From Natronorubrum aibiense (GTDB lineage Archaea > Halobacteriota > Halobacteria > Halobacteriales > Natrialbaceae), in assembly GCF_009392895.1 (NCBI RefSeq), contig NZ_CP045489.1:124001-188000 (forward strand): DNA of 64,000 nt, written 5' to 3'. Position numbers and translations under genes: made by a program. Positions 34,461 through 42,499 of this stretch are shown here, in pieces (the stretch's first letter is position 1; the number at the start of each line of letters is the position of its first letter). The notes under the pieces were generated by a model, which was not told where the DNA came from, did not search any database, and saw only the letters and a program-made list of their open reading frames with translations.

Positions 34461-35613
34461 TCTTGAGAGCAGGCACATTCCTCTCTAGTTTCGCCAATCC
34501 CTTCTTGGCGATGTTGATAGCCGCGTTCCGGTCAGCGTGGTCTTGCCGCCCACAATCTACGCACTTGAATCGCTTCTTGTTCCGGTTTGCACGAGTTGTC
34601 TGCTCACACTCGGTGAGTGAACACGCCTGACTCGTGTATTCCGGGTTGATTTCGTCGGACGGAACCCCTTGGAACGCGGCTTTGTACGTGATGAACTCTC
34701 GAAGTTTGCGGAACGGAAGTGAGTGGAGGCGACGGTTCATCCGGGTGCCATAATCAATCGAGTCCCGCATCTCTTTGAGATCTTCAAAGACGATGATGGG
34801 CTTCTCGAACTGAGACACCCACTCCACGACTTGTCGAGAGACTTTGTGGAGTTGGTCGTGGACGAACCGTTCTTCTTGTTGCTCGAACGCCCGGTCGAAC
34901 GACGACTTCCCGTTGTTTTGTATCCGCTTTCGCATCGTGAAATACCGATGGCGTTCCTCCTTGATTTGAGGGAAGTCGATGACCACCGAATCAACGATGT
35001 CGTCCTCGTGGAGGGCAGCGAGCCCAACGCAGTCCTCGTTAATATCCACACCTACCACCATTCGTGAATCCTCTTTGTCTTGGACATCGGCCTCCGTGTG
35101 GGTGATGTTGATGTGGAGTTCGTAATTCCCGTTTCGCCTCATTGCTTCTGCCGTTCCGACACGCCACGCATCGGATTGGATGGCGTATCGGAGTTGTTCG
35201 AGGGCGTCGGGTGAACCGCAAAGAGTGCCTTTCACCGGGTTGTACGGCTTCGCGCTGATACGGTAACGGATACAGTCGTCTTCGAGGAACAGGTTGTACC
35301 CTTCCTCGTAGTTTGACCGGAGCGGGTACGCGCTATCTTTGGTGTGGCTGGGTTGGTTGTAGTCGTCGGACTCGTAATAGTTTTCCATCGCTTCGAGCGA
35401 CTTCTGTACGACGAGTTGGGCGGTGTTGTTCACGAGGTTGGCGTCAGACTCCACGTCTTTCCGAATCTCATCCCAGTCATCACCGTTCTTTGCTCGGCGG
35501 ATGGTTTCGTTGTACACGCAGCGGGCTTCGAGGAAGGCGTCGTCCAGAAGTTGCTGACCGGACTCGTCTGGTTGGAGTTGGAAGACGAGTGTTTTGGTCA
35601 GCGACTTCTGCAT
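34342..35613 (-). CDS. tnpB: RNA-guided TnpB nuclease (IS1341 type)
   Basis: 423 residues and apparently complete. The RuvC motifs are VVGVDINEDC (Asp near residue 190), IIVFEDLKEMRD (Glu) and DHADRNAAINIA (Asp). A zinc ribbon with CSLTEC and CVDCG lies between the last two. The N terminus (KTLVFQLQPDESGQQLLDD) is the usual recognition domain. TnpB cuts DNA next to a short motif guided by RNA from the element's right end. The coding end overlaps the expected guide-RNA region, and a 9-bp hairpin follows the stop. Confidence 0.9.
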   Translation of the reverse strand: MQKSLTKTLVFQLQPDESGQQLLDDAFLEARCVYNETIRRAKNGDDWDEIRKDVESDANLVNNTAQLVVQKSLEAMENYYESDDYNQPSHTKDSAYPLRSNYEEGYNLFLEDDCIRYRISAKPYNPVKGTLCGSPDALEQLRYAIQSDAWRVGTAEAMRRNGNYELHINITHTEADVQDKEDSRMVVGVDINEDCVGLAALHEDDIVDSVVIDFPQIKEERHRYFTMRKRIQNNGKSSFDRAFEQQEERFVHDQLHKVSRQVVEWVSQFEKPIIVFEDLKEMRDSIDYGTRMNRRLHSLPFRKLREFITYKAAFQGVPSDEINPEYTSQACSLTECEQTTRANRNKKRFKCVDCGRQDHADRNAAINIAKKGLAKLERNVPALKTLPNVRKLRRQASGCVNQPTVTHDTARGHHADGVAGVSD

Positions 35614-35797
35614 ATTCTAATCGTGGTACTGCGGTCTTGTAAAGGTATGGAAGAAGGGTGACAGGTTGGCCGAGTGTCGGGTACTCGCCCTCGTTTCTCT
35701 AGTATAGAGGATGTCAAAGATGGTGAAGAATATTCAGATACTTATCAATATTGATGATTTTGTCGGCTAACCGTAACGGTAGACACTATGATCGGTA

Positions 35798-35905
35798 TTA
35801 CATATCTTCGACGTCGATCACTCGCTGCAGTTGGTATTCGTCACGAGCGAGTCCCTGCTCTTCGAGCGCATGAACGATCTCGAGCAGAAGCGACTCGTCA
35901 TTCAT
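35798..35905 (-). CDS. 35-residue HalOD1-like helix protein
   Basis: Begins MNDESLLLEIVHALEEQGL and ends VIDVEDM, TAA at 35800-35798. ATG at 35905 overlaps the last codons of the ArdC gene (GATGAATGAC), so translation is coupled. The pattern LLLEIVHALEE...VIDVED resembles the first helix and linker of HalOD1 domains. Likely a real accessory partner of the ArdC-like protein. Confidence 0.6.
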   Translation of the reverse strand: MNDESLLLEIVHALEEQGLARDEYQLQRVIDVEDM

Positions 35906-36833
35906 CGGCCATCACCTCGTCGGCGACGTCGATGATCTCTTGGGCGGTTGAACTGATTCGCTCGAGGCGATCGAGGATCGTTTCTGGTTCGTCCCCCTCC
36001 CATGCAGCGAGGTAAAACGCCGACCCACTCGTGTCCAGCTCGAAATACCGACCGACGATGTAGGCAACGGCCTCGGCCTCGAGTTCACGTTTCGACCGTT
36101 CGTCTTCGGTATCGATGCCACCGTGCAACAGTGCGTGCGCGTACTCGTGAACGAGTGTGACGGCGAGATCAGCCCCGTTTTCACGATCACGGACTTCTAC
36201 AAGGGGCTGCTTCTCTAGGCGATACTGACAGACGCCCTTGGCGCTGCCGTGTGACCATTCTCGAGGAGACACGACCTCGACAGCTACCTCGAGTGCGAAC
36301 GCCGCCTCGAGGAGTGCTGGGACCAATTCGCTGGCGTTGCCGTTCGCCTCGATCTCGAGTTCTGGAAGTGGTTCGCCTTCTGTTTGCGAGATATCGAAGA
36401 CTGGTGCTGGTCGAAAGCCGACGAGTCCCTTGTTCCATTCGTCAGGCTCAGTGTCGTTATACTCACAGTCGCTGCGTTCGTGGTACGATGGCGAATTTCC
36501 GCATTCAGGGCACCGTTTCGCGATGATCGGTGCCCAGATCCAGATTGCTGTCTCTCCCTCACTCACGTGCCGATCGAACTCGTTCTGCCACGTTCGGTAG
36601 CCAGCAACGCGCGTTGCGTGGGGACACTGGAGTTTGATCAATAGCGTGTTTCGGTGCGAGTAGTCATGGAAGCGGCTCTGGACGTCTAACCACTCTTTGA
36701 ATTGCTCGCTCGAGACGGCGGTATCGACCTCGTCAACGAGATCCTGGATCCATGCTTCGATCGTACGATGCATCTCATCGTGCCGGGTGTCCGAATCGTC
36801 GAACGTTTCCCGGGAGCTGCTGCTCGTAGCCAT
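35898..36833 (-). CDS. ArdC-like antirestriction protein with metallopeptidase domain
   Basis: 311 residues. The N-terminal third (WLDVQSRFHDYSHRNTLLI, then ATRVAGYRTWQNEF) matches the ArdC N-terminal DNA-binding domain. The C-terminal part has VTLVHEYAHALLHGG (HEYAH at 229-233) and a downstream ELEAEAVAYIV Glu that complete a zincin site. A CPEC-type pair lies in the middle. ArdC proteins protect incoming plasmid DNA from restriction. Supports a plasmid setting. Confidence 0.85.
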   Translation of the reverse strand: MATSSSSRETFDDSDTRHDEMHRTIEAWIQDLVDEVDTAVSSEQFKEWLDVQSRFHDYSHRNTLLIKLQCPHATRVAGYRTWQNEFDRHVSEGETAIWIWAPIIAKRCPECGNSPSYHERSDCEYNDTEPDEWNKGLVGFRPAPVFDISQTEGEPLPELEIEANGNASELVPALLEAAFALEVAVEVVSPREWSHGSAKGVCQYRLEKQPLVEVRDRENGADLAVTLVHEYAHALLHGGIDTEDERSKRELEAEAVAYIVGRYFELDTSGSAFYLAAWEGDEPETILDRLERISSTAQEIIDVADEVMADE

Positions 36834-37161
36834 GTTTGATCACTGCTTCTCGAGTCGAATCGAATTGAACTCGAGAAGACCTCCACCCCTCGGGGGTCGG
36901 AAAAAACACGCCAGACTCGAGCAACTGGAGAGTTTTAGCAGTCGCGGGGATCTCTACAGGTGGAACAGGTCGGGTGTATTGAGGCTAACCCCCATGACGG
37001 TTCACTTGGTGACAGAGGCAGATGAGTCCAGTCTAGCCGGACGCCTATTTTCCCACTCAACAGTTGAGACTTCATCTGGAAGAGCTGCAAGCCTGTGCGC
37101 GACGACATCAAGCGGATGTGAGTCGATAAATTACGCTGATTGATAAGTAGCGGCCATTGAG
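36834..37161. other. Gene-free stretch upstream of ardC-like gene
   Basis: About 330 bp. Several AACTCGAGAAG/CTTCTCGAGT-type inverted stretches just upstream of the ArdC start could be regulatory. No gene seen. Confidence 0.4.
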
Positions 37162-37386
37162 CTATTGTTGACTTGCAAATGAACTGGTCCAAGGTCGTCG
37201 CATATCGTCCTGATGCCAGCCGACGAGTAGGTCTTGTTCCGGCTCAATCCAGTCATCGCTCTGCAATCGCTGGAGTTCATCGTTGGCTATTACGCGTGAG
37301 ACATCCGCCCGGTCTGCGATTTTCTGCACCGACGTAGGCTTCTCCAATAATCTCACGACGTGCCGGATACGCTCACGTCCACTCAT
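37162..37386 (-). CDS. Small winged-helix DNA-binding protein
   Basis: 74 residues. RIRHVVRLLEKPTSVQKIAD and RADVSRVIANDELQRLQSDDWI form a clear helix-turn-helix. This resembles the N-terminal HTH of haloarchaeal regulators related to the DUF7342-like protein at 25576. The C-terminal domain of those proteins is absent, so it is either a short regulator or a truncated gene. No neighbour on the same strand within 300 bp. Confidence 0.6.
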   Translation of the reverse strand: MSGRERIRHVVRLLEKPTSVQKIADRADVSRVIANDELQRLQSDDWIEPEQDLLVGWHQDDMRRPWTSSFASQQ

Positions 37387-37605
37387 GTTCTCCTTCCATG
37401 ATTTTGGATTTGATTCGGCCGTCGTACTACCATTGCACTGTGCGGCTCAAATAATCAAACAGTAGCGATAGCAGTATGATTCCTGAACTGTGTTTTAAGT
37501 AACAACGCCGTCAAGTACCAGCGAGGATCGCGTGTCGATGCTACGCGGGCTGTGGAACTACCTTCAGTCGAAGATCCCTCAGATGGGGATCAAACCACTG
37601 ACGGC

Positions 37606-38163
37606 TCAGTATGGTTTGGCCTCGTAGCTGTACGGGATCTCATCCGGGGCACGAATGATATGCTCCGGGGGTGTCATCTGCCGAATCTCATAACAGTCCC
37701 ACTCATCAAGTGGCCACCCGATGGAGGTGATCTGACCTTGATTGTTCCCCGAAACCGATCGATCATTGATCGAGGTGTAGATACTGACTCCCTCGATGAT
37801 TAGCGAGCCCTCGAGTGGGTCGAACTCATTGAGGTGGTCGTTGACGCGGATATCGACCGGCAGCCCGAACCGACGGATATCAAGCGTTCCACTGACCGTG
37901 TCTCCGATTCCTTCGGGTTGTGAGATTCCGTTGTATTGGACGCTAACAAGTATTTGGGCAATCTCCGGTGGGCCGTTAATGATGATCCGCGAACAGTCCC
38001 ACTGCGTGAACTCGACGCCGTTACGTGTGATTGTGCGTGGGCGGTCGTATTGGCTGGGATCGCGGTCTTGGTTAGCCGCTGTTCTAACTGTAGCGGTGCT
38101 ACCTATGGTGCTGGTACCTATTGCTGCCAAGATGGCCCGCCGCGTAATTGCATCTTCTCTCAT
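37606..38163 (-). CDS. Tat-exported protein of unknown function
   Basis: 185 residues. The N terminus has a twin-arginine signal (ITRRAILAAIGTSTIGSTA). The mature part is beta-rich (RIIINGPPEIAQILVSVQYNG, GDTVSGTLDIRRFG) without Cys-binding motifs and with one Trp-Asp-Cys pair at each end (WDCSR, WDCYE), possibly a disulfide. Probably cell-surface or extracellular. No family recognised. Confidence 0.7.
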   Translation of the reverse strand: MREDAITRRAILAAIGTSTIGSTATVRTAANQDRDPSQYDRPRTITRNGVEFTQWDCSRIIINGPPEIAQILVSVQYNGISQPEGIGDTVSGTLDIRRFGLPVDIRVNDHLNEFDPLEGSLIIEGVSIYTSINDRSVSGNNQGQITSIGWPLDEWDCYEIRQMTPPEHIIRAPDEIPYSYEAKPY

Positions 38164-38279
38164 ATGACACTCTCTCCCATGATTTGTGGTAAATAACTCT
38201 CCCCTGTGTTACTGTATAATCATGTTAGTCTGATAATCTCTGGTAGCTACGACAAGAAAATCACAGCACCAGCGCTATT

Positions 38280-38981
38280 CTATGCAAATGTAAGTGTCCA
38301 GTCACCAGTTGCTTGCACCGGCACCCAACCGATCCCTTCAGTTCTCACTACCGTTTCGCCGCTGAACGTCCCAGACTCGTAGAATAGAGAGGTTGCAAAG
38401 TCACCATTCTGCGGTAAGACCTCTATATCAAGCCAGCCGTCCCCATCATGGGAAACAGTTGCCGTCTCAGTCCCTTGAAACATGATTGGGCCAAGGATGG
38501 TGCTCTCAGTTCCCTCAAATTCAAGAGGTGGTTCTTGTGCTTCATTTTCAGCCGCCTCCGGCTGTATGATCGCTAATTGCCACTCCATATTGCTTGACTC
38601 GGTGTCCAGATCGAAGGAAGTCGGTACGATTTCAAAGACGTATGGTCCTTCGACTGCCATCATGCCACCGACTCCTGGTGATGCGTTGTCTGTCATCACG
38701 AGGACGTCTTCATAGCCTTGCTCGCCCTGTGGAACGGCGTTCACAGTTATCGAACCGTTGCCACCATATTCGATTGTGCCAATAGCGGGTCCGTCAGCCA
38801 GCTCGATCTCGGTGGTGACCGTCTGACCTGTGCCGTCAAATTCGAAGTCTGGTTCAATCTCGTCGTCTTTGTCGGTATTATCCTGCGCTGTAGTGGCACC
38901 GCCAGTGGTGGACCAGCCCATTGCCCCGAATAGGAGTGCTGTGCTTGTCCTGAGTATCGTCCGTCTGTTACACACTACCAT
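38280..38981 (-). CDS. Tat-exported acidic protein
   Basis: 233 residues. A twin-arginine type signal (NRRTILRTSTALLFGAMGW) is followed by an acidic linker (DNTDKDDEIEPDFEF) and two similar beta-domains. Each domain contains a (F)xGTxTxTxxxxxxGxxxIxVxPQ pattern: TIEYGGNGSITVNAVPQGE and ATVSHDGDGWLDIEVLPQNG. The internal duplication suggests a carbohydrate- or ligand-binding surface protein. Same strand as the previous Tat protein, 116 bp upstream of it. Confidence 0.7.
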   Translation of the reverse strand: MVVCNRRTILRTSTALLFGAMGWSTTGGATTAQDNTDKDDEIEPDFEFDGTGQTVTTEIELADGPAIGTIEYGGNGSITVNAVPQGEQGYEDVLVMTDNASPGVGGMMAVEGPYVFEIVPTSFDLDTESSNMEWQLAIIQPEAAENEAQEPPLEFEGTESTILGPIMFQGTETATVSHDGDGWLDIEVLPQNGDFATSLFYESGTFSGETVVRTEGIGWVPVQATGDWTLTFA

Positions 38982-39687
38982 GGATTCGTGGTATACTCCC
39001 GCAACCTACGAAATAAATCTGGGGTGAAGATAGTGGAATGACTGAGTCATCATCAGTAATTCAGCATATGTTTCAACAACAGTTTGGATCGTCATCGCTA
39101 TCAGTGTCGGTGAGTAGCCACATCCGAGCGTTACCGATCTTCTGGCTCGAGATCCGGCCGTCATCCTCAAGCAACCGAAGATGCTGATATCCTAGTTTAT
39201 AGGAACGTCAACGCGATCGACGACATCTTGTGTCCCTGTCTGTTCACCTTCGTTTTCAAGTGCATTGATGAACTCTTCGTGCGGATACGTCCATTGATAC
39301 TGGGCACTTTCGTCGTCGCCCCTTCATTTCAATAATATTATTTCTGTCGCCGTTGGTTACTAAATCATCTGCTTGCTGCTCCGAGGAGTGTGGGGCCAAC
39401 TTGTTGGCTTATCTCCGTACTTCGGTCTCTTTTCGGTTACGTTGGAGTAGAAGTCGTGGCAAGAGATTGCGGACGAGACTGGTGTGAGTCGGCCAACGGC
39501 ACGGGCAGCCTATGAGCACTGAGAGCGGTACTCAGAATAGAAGAGGTCATAACGACGTAAGACCTGTTTTTCATATTCTGAGTCCAATAGATGGGGTTTA
39601 TTATATTATGAGTAGCATATTCCCTACCCCTATTAGTGTCAATAGAAACCATACAACATGGTAATATGGGGTGGAGATGATTAATTT
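38982..39687. other. Gene-poor stretch with one HTH relic
   Basis: 706 bp upstream of the hydrolase gene. Apart from the winged-helix pseudogene listed separately I see only AT-rich promoter-like DNA from about 39550. Confidence 0.45.
39073..39308 (-). pseudogene. Frameshifted winged-helix regulator fragment
   Basis: Minus-strand pieces EFINALENEGEQTGTQDVVD and YQHLRLLEDDGRISSQKIGN, then RMWLLTD, are two parts of one halobacterial winged-helix domain separated by a stop/shift near 39198. No start codon is in frame. Confidence 0.6.
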
Positions 39688-41055
39688 ATGACAAATAAGA
39701 CATTGGCCAGCGAAGAATGGTGGGAAGATTATCAAAGTGTTGTTAATTCAGATCCGGAAATGGAGTTGCATGGCCGGAATGCATTTGATGAAAATTTCTT
39801 ACTCGGTATAGGCGAAGAACACTTTCTTATCGATGTCCATGACGGAGAGGTGCAAGACGTACGAACGCCAGGGTTGGATGATGCATGGTCGTTTGGCGTC
39901 GTCGGTCGACGAGAAGCGTGGGAAGAATTCGTTAGCGAGGTGCCGTCACCACACCACAACGAGGTGTTTGCTTCCTTCTATCGAACCGCAGTGAAGGGAG
40001 AAGAGGGGTATTTTGACCTCATTGGTAATCACAAAAAGATTTTCCAAAATTTCAGATCGTTCCAGCGGGCGCTTGACCTGATGCGGACGACTCATAACGG
40101 CGGCGAACCTCGTACTGAGGGCACCACTCGTCCTTCGGAAATGACGGACGAACCCATCATAGGCCAGTACGTCACCGTCGATCTTGACGGTGTCGACCAT
40201 CGCATCTACTATGAGGCAGCCGGACCGGAGGACGGCATTCCCTTGCTCTGTCAGCATACTGCCGGCTGTAACAATCAGCAGTGGCGTCACGTGCTGAACG
40301 ATTCGGACATAACGGAGAACTTCCGCGTAATAGCCTACGACTTACCACGACACGGGAAGTCAGTCCCACCCTCGAGTGAATCGTGGTGGGCCGATCAGTA
40401 CGACCTCACTGCCGAACAGTTTACGGACACTATCGTCTCCATCGCAGATGCGCTCGAACTTGAAGATCCGGTGTTCATTGGGTCGAGCATGGGTGGAACG
40501 ATCACACTCGAACTCGCGGACTGGTATCCCGACCGGTTCTGTGCACTGATTGGTCTCGAAGCGGGCCTGTTCACGCCAGGGTTCTATATCCAGTGGCTTG
40601 ACCACCCACACGTCAATACGAATGACGTGAATTCCCACGCAACGTGGGGGTTAATGGCTCCTCACGGGCCGGAGTGGGCACGGCGTGAAACCCTTTATCT
40701 GTACGAACAGGGAGCCAACGGCGTCCTCAAGGGAGACCTTCACTATTACTCCGTGGAACACGACTATAGTGAATCCGCTGACGATATCGACGCTACACAG
40801 GTACGGATGTACCTGATGAACGGTGAGTACGATTACTTGACCAATCCGGACGACGCCCGCGAGGCTGCCGCAGCCATCGGCGACGGAGCAACAGCTCACG
40901 AAATGAAGGCGACTGGCCATTTCCCGATGAGTGAGCGCCCAGAACTGTTCCGCGCCTACCTGAAGCCGGTCCTCGATGATATTCGGGGTGTCCGAGACGA
41001 ACCCGTCCCCGAGGTTCTCACTCCTGAGGACTTCGACATTGAAGCGAATAAATAA
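39688..41055 (+). CDS. Alpha/beta hydrolase with N-terminal extra domain
   Basis: 455 residues. Residues 1 to about 140 form an extra domain with EEHFLIDVHDGEVQDVRTPG, resembling SCP2-like sterol-carrier folds. The hydrolase part has the oxyanion region LLCQHTAGCNNQQWRHVL, the nucleophile elbow IGSSMGG, an acid in YDLPRHGKS/NGEYDYL and a His in ATGHFPMSERPE. Eleven base pairs separate it from an acetoacetate-decarboxylase-like gene, so they form an operon. A role in degrading an organic ester or carbon-carbon bond is likely; the substrate is unknown. Confidence 0.8.
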   Translation: MTNKTLASEEWWEDYQSVVNSDPEMELHGRNAFDENFLLGIGEEHFLIDVHDGEVQDVRTPGLDDAWSFGVVGRREAWEEFVSEVPSPHHNEVFASFYRTAVKGEEGYFDLIGNHKKIFQNFRSFQRALDLMRTTHNGGEPRTEGTTRPSEMTDEPIIGQYVTVDLDGVDHRIYYEAAGPEDGIPLLCQHTAGCNNQQWRHVLNDSDITENFRVIAYDLPRHGKSVPPSSESWWADQYDLTAEQFTDTIVSIADALELEDPVFIGSSMGGTITLELADWYPDRFCALIGLEAGLFTPGFYIQWLDHPHVNTNDVNSHATWGLMAPHGPEWARRETLYLYEQGANGVLKGDLHYYSVEHDYSESADDIDATQVRMYLMNGEYDYLTNPDDAREAAAAIGDGATAHEMKATGHFPMSERPELFRAYLKPVLDDIRGVRDEPVPEVLTPEDFDIEANK

Positions 41056-41065
41056 CGTCACAGCC

Positions 41066-41854
41066 ATGAGCGACAATCAGTTCAATCCCGAGACTTACAC
41101 CGGAATGCCGGAAGGAACAGCTGTCCCTGCACCGCAACTTATCAAGAACGCACGGATGCTGATCGTCGGCTATGAGGCCGATCCCGAGGTGCTCGAGTCG
41201 GCACTGCCGCCTGGACTTGAGCCGCACCCAAATAATCTGGTACAAATGAATATGTACCAGGTACCATCAGCGGAGCAGACAAGCCACCTCGATCCCTACA
41301 CACTCACCTATCTGACCGTGGAGGTGGCAGACCATGACAGCTCAGCGATCAGTGCTGCAGAGGGTGAGATCCCTGTCCCCGGACGGTTCTGGGTAGGATA
41401 TTGGAATGATTCCCCGCAAATGCAGACGTATACTCGTGAGGGTGGTGGAATTCCGAGTCAAGAAGGGACATGTGAATGGGAGGTGGATAACGGTAGTTTA
41501 GTCTCAACGCTCTCGGTTAATGGCGAGCCTGTTATTGAGGTTGAGGCAAGTGTTGGTGATGAACAAATAGACACACTCACAGGTCACCTACATTACTACA
41601 CACACCGGCAGATACCAGAGCCCACAGGTCGTCAAGCACAGATCAGTGAACTCATCGAATTCCCCATCCCCTTTGTCAGCGAGCTTTACGAGGCCAAAGT
41701 TGATCATATAAATTTTGACTTCCCGGAGAAATCACAGTTCCAACAGTTCGCTCCAATCGAACCACTTTCGACGCCGTCAGTTCTCCATGGATCTGTTACG
41801 TTCACCTATCCCCAAGGACGTCGTATCCGAGATTATCTCACTGAAGAGGAATAG
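41066..41854 (+). CDS. Acetoacetate decarboxylase family protein
   Basis: 262 residues from ATG 41066. ADC-family features: ARMLIVGYEADPEVLESALP at the start, then NMYQVPSAEQ, and IPVPGRFWVGYWNDSP in the middle. An HLHYYTHRQIPEP segment sits where the fold closes. The classical Schiff-base Lys context (EMK/GYPK) is not evident to me, so it may be a relative with a different reaction, as many ADC-fold proteins are. Co-transcribed with the hydrolase. Confidence 0.7.
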   Translation: MSDNQFNPETYTGMPEGTAVPAPQLIKNARMLIVGYEADPEVLESALPPGLEPHPNNLVQMNMYQVPSAEQTSHLDPYTLTYLTVEVADHDSSAISAAEGEIPVPGRFWVGYWNDSPQMQTYTREGGGIPSQEGTCEWEVDNGSLVSTLSVNGEPVIEVEASVGDEQIDTLTGHLHYYTHRQIPEPTGRQAQISELIEFPIPFVSELYEAKVDHINFDFPEKSQFQQFAPIEPLSTPSVLHGSVTFTYPQGRRIRDYLTEEE

Positions 41855-41886
41855 CATAGAATAGAAATAGTCGGATGTGTTAAAAA

Positions 41887-42039
41887 TTATAAGCTTTCAC
41901 GGGCGTTAGGGACCTCTTTGACAGCATCAACCTCAATGTCGATAGCCAACTCCTGTAATGCATCTCCAAGTGAAACCTCTTCGTTATCCTCCGGATCATC
42001 AGCCATGAAATCGTCGAAATCGTCTGTGGTGAGGGTCAT
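41887..42039 (-). CDS. 50-residue acidic protein
   Basis: Begins MTLTTDDFDDFMADDPEDNE and ends VPNARESL with TAA at 41889-41887. A helix GDALQELAIDIEVDAVKEV follows the acidic start. Composition is fully haloarchaeal and codon use supports coding. It could be a small antitoxin or accessory protein; it is convergent with the ADC-like gene. Confidence 0.5.
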   Translation of the reverse strand: MTLTTDDFDDFMADDPEDNEEVSLGDALQELAIDIEVDAVKEVPNARESL

Positions 42040-42147
42040 AGGTCACGGATACAGGGATGTTCGCAAAAGCCTGCTGGTGATCCGAACCGAACACTCGTTA
42101 CGCGAACTCAAGAGCAGCCTTGAGCGGTCCATAGGATTGCCATGAGG

Positions 42148-42280
42148 CTAGTCGAATACATCAGTATCATCTGGCAGTCCGTTCTTCCGAGGAGAGTCGG
42201 CGTGTTCGCTCACCTTTACAGTCCACTCAGGCGGCCCGTTGAGTGGATTTTGCACCGGCAGTTCGACGATATAGAGCTAC
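42148..42280 (-). pseudogene. C-terminal protein fragment (IVELPV...EWTVK)
   Basis: Minus frame IVELPVQNPLNGPPEWTVKV ending at TAG 42150-42148. A related, more damaged piece lies at about 28030-28110 (IVELLL...PVEWTVK). Upstream frame is closed by a stop. Remains of a gene whose family I do not recognise. Confidence 0.45.
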
Positions 42281-42499
42281 TCTTTGCCACCGTAAATATA
42301 GCTAGAATAACATTAACGACGGAGCTGAGCAGAAATAGCGGTTGCTCGCGGTGCTCCATATTCGATGTCTCCAGCAGATTATCCAGTTGACCAGCACGGA
42401 TGCTTCGATAACATCTCTTCTTTTTTTGGACGAATTGGAGTCGGCTTTGGGTTTGCCGTTGACGGCGCTCTCCCACCGGACGGAACACTCAAGCGATTC

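Larger units (their letters stand above)
34301..35660 (-). mobile_element. Complete IS1341-type TnpB element
   Basis: Contains an intact tnpB. The right end shows GCCACGGGC-ACGGTG-GCCCGTGGC (34308-34331), then on the minus strand GGTTCAC. The left end is not sharply defined and lies somewhere past the tnpB start, about 35640-35700. No tnpA is present, so movement would need a transposase in trans. Confidence 0.7.
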
